A stretch of 7,607 bases of DNA, taken from positions 1 to 7,607 of the forward strand of contig SFLO01000059.1 in the NCBI GenBank assembly GCA_004553405.1, in the 5' to 3' direction. The notes beneath the pieces were generated by a model. That model worked only from the letters and a program-made list of their open reading frames with translations, was not told the DNA's origin and ran no database searches. Below, one piece after another: positions 5,803 to 7,607 of this stretch. Source of the stretch: Coriobacteriaceae bacterium. Its GTDB lineage: Bacteria; Actinomycetota; Coriobacteriia; Coriobacteriales; QAMH01. The translations under genes and the position numbers were made by a program. Every line of letters begins with the position of its first letter. The stretch's first letter is position 1.

Positions 5803-7430
5803 TGGTCTACCGCCTGCTCATCGTGGCTGCCACCTTGATCTGGGGCAGCTCCTTCGTCATCGTCAAAGACGCCACGGGCTTTGCAGACCCCGCGTGGATC
5901 TTGGTGATCCGCTTCATCATCGCGGCGCTCATCCTGGCCCTGGTCTTCATAAAGAAGCGCGCGCTCTTCTTCAAGAGGGAGTACATCGGCATCGGCCTGC
6001 TCTTTGGCGTGGCGATGTTCTTCGCCTACTACCTGCAGACCTGGGGCGTGGCCTTCACCACACCGGGCAAGAACGCCTTCCTCACGGGCGTGTACTGCGT
6101 GCTGGTGCCCTTCTTCGTGTGGATCGCCCACCGCAAGGCACCCACCAAGTTCAACATCGTGGCGGCCTTCACCTGCATCGCGGGCGTGGGCTTCATCAGC
6201 TTGGGGTCTGAGAGCGGCCTCAACATCGGCGACTTCCTCACCTTGGGCTGCGCCGTGTTCTACGCCATCCACATCGTGCTGGTGGCCACCTTCGCCAAGG
6301 GGCGCGACATCTACGTGCTCACCATGTGGCAGTTTGCCGGCGTGGGCCTGTGCTCGCTTGTCGCCGCGGCTGTTACAGGGGCGCCGGCACCGGAGTTCGC
6401 GCAGCTCTCTGCGGGGCAGATCGGCTCGCTGGCCTACCTCACCGTGGCCTGCACCACCCTGGCCCTGCTCTTCCAGAACATCGGCCAGGCGCACATCCCG
6501 CCTGCCAGCGCCAGCCTGCTGCTGAGTCTTGAGAGCCCCTTCGGGGTGTTCTTCTCGGTGCTCTTCGGGGCGGAGCTGCTCACCGGCAAGATGGTCTTCG
6601 GCTTCGCGCTGGTCTTTGCGGCCATCATCGTGAGCGAGTACCTGCCCGAGCGGCTCGCAGCCAGGAAGGGCGCCGCCCAGGAGGCCCCCGCCCTTTCCGC
6701 TCCCCCGCCGGCCCGCACCGCCCCGCGGCAAACCGCCCCGGCGGCGGAAGCAGCCCCCGTTCCTGTCCCGGAGGACGGCCCGCCCCCCTTCTCTGACGGC
6801 GATATGCCGCCCTGGGAGGAAAGCGGCTTTGTCCCCGCTGCCGAATCCCGGCCCGCTCCGGCCCGGGAGGTCCCGCCCCAGCGCTCCGCCCCTCCGGTGC
6901 GGACAGCGGCCCCTACCGCGGGCGGCGATCCCGCCGTCCGGGATGCCTTTCTGGCGGTGGCGGCCAACGTCCCCAACGCGCGGGCCGTACTGGGGGACCT
7001 GTCGGAGGGCGCGCTGAAGATCTGCCGCCAGAACATCCGCCGCAACGGCCTGACGGGCCGGGTGATCTCCATGCAGGTGGACGCCCTGTCGAAGCCGTCC
7101 CCCAATCTGGGGGAGTTCCAGTGCATCGTCTGCAATCCGCCCTACATCCCCCACGGCGACATCGCCGGACTGGACGTCTCCGTCCGGGACTACGAGCCCC
7201 ATCTGGCCCTGGACGGCGGGGAGGACGGCCTGGAATTCTACTGCGCTATCACCCAACTGTGGCGGGACGCCCTGACCCCCGGCGGGCGGATCTACTTTGA
7301 AGTGGGCGTCGGCCAGGCGGATATGGTGCTGCGGATCATGCGGGCCGTGGGCTTCGGCGACATTCAGATCGTGAAGGACCTCCACGGCATCCCACGGGTG
7401 GTGTTCGGGACGCTGTGCACAGAGGTTTGA
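5802..7430 (+). CDS. Chimeric frame: EamA/DMT-family transporter joined to a proline-rich linker and a truncated PrmC methyltransferase
   Basis: Residues 1 to about 285 are a complete drug/metabolite transporter with two EamA repeats and about ten membrane helices. It opens with LLIVAATLIWGSSFVIVKD, the usual first helix, and ends in VFAAIIVSEYLPERL. Such proteins usually export metabolites or amino acids. Normal family length is about 280-310, so this domain alone is a full protein. Residues 290 to about 380 are Pro/Ala-rich. Residues 384-542 match the C-terminal half of PrmC. No known family fuses these parts. The start overlaps the ATPase stop (TAATG) and has only a weak GGGG (5787-5790) upstream, so translation likely depends on coupling. 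Codon use changes sharply near 6660-6715. The transporter call is firm; I think the single 542-residue protein is most likely an artefact. Confidence 0.8.
   Translation: MVYRLLIVAATLIWGSSFVIVKDATGFADPAWILVIRFIIAALILALVFIKKRALFFKREYIGIGLLFGVAMFFAYYLQTWGVAFTTPGKNAFLTGVYCVLVPFFVWIAHRKAPTKFNIVAAFTCIAGVGFISLGSESGLNIGDFLTLGCAVFYAIHIVLVATFAKGRDIYVLTMWQFAGVGLCSLVAAAVTGAPAPEFAQLSAGQIGSLAYLTVACTTLALLFQNIGQAHIPPASASLLLSLESPFGVFFSVLFGAELLTGKMVFGFALVFAAIIVSEYLPERLAARKGAAQEAPALSAPPPARTAPRQTAPAAEAAPVPVPEDGPPPFSDGDMPPWEESGFVPAAESRPAPAREVPPQRSAPPVRTAAPTAGGDPAVRDAFLAVAANVPNARAVLGDLSEGALKICRQNIRRNGLTGRVISMQVDALSKPSPNLGEFQCIVCNPPYIPHGDIAGLDVSVRDYEPHLALDGGEDGLEFYCAITQLWRDALTPGGRIYFEVGVGQADMVLRIMRAVGFGDIQIVKDLHGIPRVVFGTLCTEV
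6655..6715 (+). other. Composition breakpoint: end of transporter, start of foreign-looking sequence
   Basis: Here the EamA domain ends (codons 285-290) and codon habits change. Before it, arginine is CGC in 5 of 8 transporter codons, AGG in 2 and CGG in 1, and leucine CTC is common. After 6715, arginine is CGG in 13 of 18 codons, and in the PrmC part only about one leucine codon is CTC. The exact joint cannot be placed because both sides are GC-rich and Ala/Pro-coding. Confidence 0.6.
6690..6950 (+). other. Proline/alanine-rich linker, resembling the linker of a clostridial DnaX (tau) protein
   Basis: About 85 codons encode a disordered segment of Pro, Ala, Arg and Glu with the landmarks PVPEDGPPPFSDGDMPPWEE (residues 321-340). 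Acidic PPWEE-type blocks within Pro/Ala linkers are, from memory, common before domain V of DNA polymerase III gamma/tau in Oscillospiraceae-like Clostridia. If so, the stretch after it (GGDPAVRDAF, 374-383) would be the start of that domain and would be cut off at the PrmC joint. The match rests on recollection only; other Pro-rich linkers look similar. Confidence 0.35.
6951..7430 (+). pseudogene. prmC: PrmC/HemK release-factor glutamine methyltransferase, C-terminal fragment
   Basis: PrmC methylates the GGQ glutamine of release factors RF1 and RF2 using SAM. Residues 384-542 of the fused frame hold its conserved late blocks: LAVAANVPNARAVLGDLSEG with the SAM-ribose acidic region, the catalytic and substrate-binding NPPYIPHGDI (445-454), VRDYEPHLALDGGEDGLEFY (461-480), GGRIYFEVGVGQ (494-505), and LHGIPRVVFG (527-536). 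The stop at 7428-7430 is where a PrmC should end. Missing are the N-terminal helical domain (about 80-100 residues) and the GxGxG-type SAM loop that sits just before the point where homology starts. It should therefore be inactive as written. In context it lacks the usual prfA neighbour. CGG-rich arginine coding separates it from the upstream genes. Confidence 0.85.
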
Positions 7431-7434
7431 CGGG

Positions 7435-7600
7435 TGCCGGGGAAGCCCGGCGGCTTTTGTGAGGTCTCCCTTGCGGGAGTGCGGAGGTGCGCCCCTTCGG
7501 GGCGCGGGGAAGTGCGGCGAAGGCCGATGGCTTTGCGGCTCCGCCGCGGGGCAAAACCTTTTCCCGTCAGGACGGGAGTGCCGGAGAAGCCCGGCAGCTT
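7435..7600. repeat. Hairpin-rich intergenic tail bounded by an imperfect 22-bp direct repeat
   Basis: A 22-nt unit at 7435-7456 recurs at 7579-7600 with two mismatches, and each copy contains the GCCGG...CCCGGC-type hairpin. Between them lie further perfect inverted repeats: CTCCC/GGGAG (7466-7470, 7475-7479), GCGCCCC/GGGGCGC (7489-7495, 7499-7505), GCGGC/GCCGC (7535-7539, 7543-7547) and TCCCGTC/GACGGGA (7562-7568, 7571-7577). No coding frame here looks real. The pattern resembles repetitive palindromic intergenic elements of GC-rich Clostridia and does not occur in the gaps earlier in the window. Confidence 0.55.
7436..7458 (+). terminator. Intrinsic-terminator-like hairpin after the PrmC fragment
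   Basis: GCCGGG (7436-7441) and CCCGGC (7446-7451) form a 6-bp stem with a GAAG loop, followed after three bases by TTTT (7455-7458). It begins 5 nt after the stop codon at 7430. The short T-run makes it a modest terminator. Confidence 0.5.
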
Positions 7601-7607
7601 CAAAACC

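Noticed and set aside
4902..7385. Very long minus-strand open frame (827 codons)
   Set aside because: It is antisense to the permease tail, ATPase, EamA and PrmC segments, all with strong motifs on the + strand. Its translation is low-complexity (His/Gly/Arg/Asp-rich) with no recognisable domain. This is typical of GC-rich antisense shadows.
1..7607. CRISPR array, tRNA, rRNA, insertion sequence or defence system
   Set aside because: No regularly spaced repeats, cloverleaf sequences, transposase motifs or defence-type domains were seen on either strand.

Overview
The first 6.65 kb looks like a piece of a high-GC Gram-positive chromosome, most likely an actinomycetote of the class Coriobacteriia (Collinsella/Olsenella-like). 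This is inferred from the high GC, the near-exclusive use of CGC for arginine, the lipoprotein-type binding protein and the phoH-ybeY-era-recO gene order; I could not run a taxonomic search. All genes lie on the + strand and no gene-free stretch exceeds 180 bases.

Positions 1-2569 hold a housekeeping cluster: the 3' end of phoH (ATPase/RNA-binding family), ybeY (rRNA-maturation endoribonuclease), era (30S-assembly GTPase) and recO (recombination mediator). The era-recO spacing is 2 nt, so these two are probably translated together. A 168-bp AT-rich gap (2570-2737) follows, with two weak promoter candidates and a 7-bp inverted repeat beside the ribosome-binding site.

Positions 2738-5802 encode a complete polar amino-acid ABC importer: a family-3 solute-binding lipoprotein, a HisM/GlnP-type permease and a GlnQ/HisP-type ATPase. 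A strong hairpin without a T-tract separates the binding protein from the membrane genes, as often seen where the binding protein is expressed above the rest. The permease and ATPase, and the ATPase and the next gene, overlap by one base (TAATG). The permease is about twice the usual length because it carries an N-terminal secreted domain of unknown type.

Positions 5802-7430 form one uninterrupted reading frame of 542 codons, but it is a chimera. It has a full ten-helix EamA/DMT transporter (residues 1 to about 285), a proline/alanine-rich linker (about 290-380), and the C-terminal catalytic part of the release-factor glutamine methyltransferase PrmC/HemK (about 384-542) without its N-terminal domain or SAM-binding glycine motif. 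Arginine codon use flips near 6660-6715: CGG is 1 of 8 in the transporter part and 13 of 18 after it. The 3' tail (7431-7607) is a dense run of GC-rich hairpins unlike the spacers earlier in the window. The simplest reading is that from about 6.66 kb the sequence comes from another genome, probably a GC-rich clostridial (Oscillospiraceae-like) one, joined by misassembly or, less likely, by recombination or transfer. I see no CRISPR array, tRNA, rRNA, transposase or clear new defence system. The points most worth checking are the chimeric frame and the permease with its extra extracellular domain.
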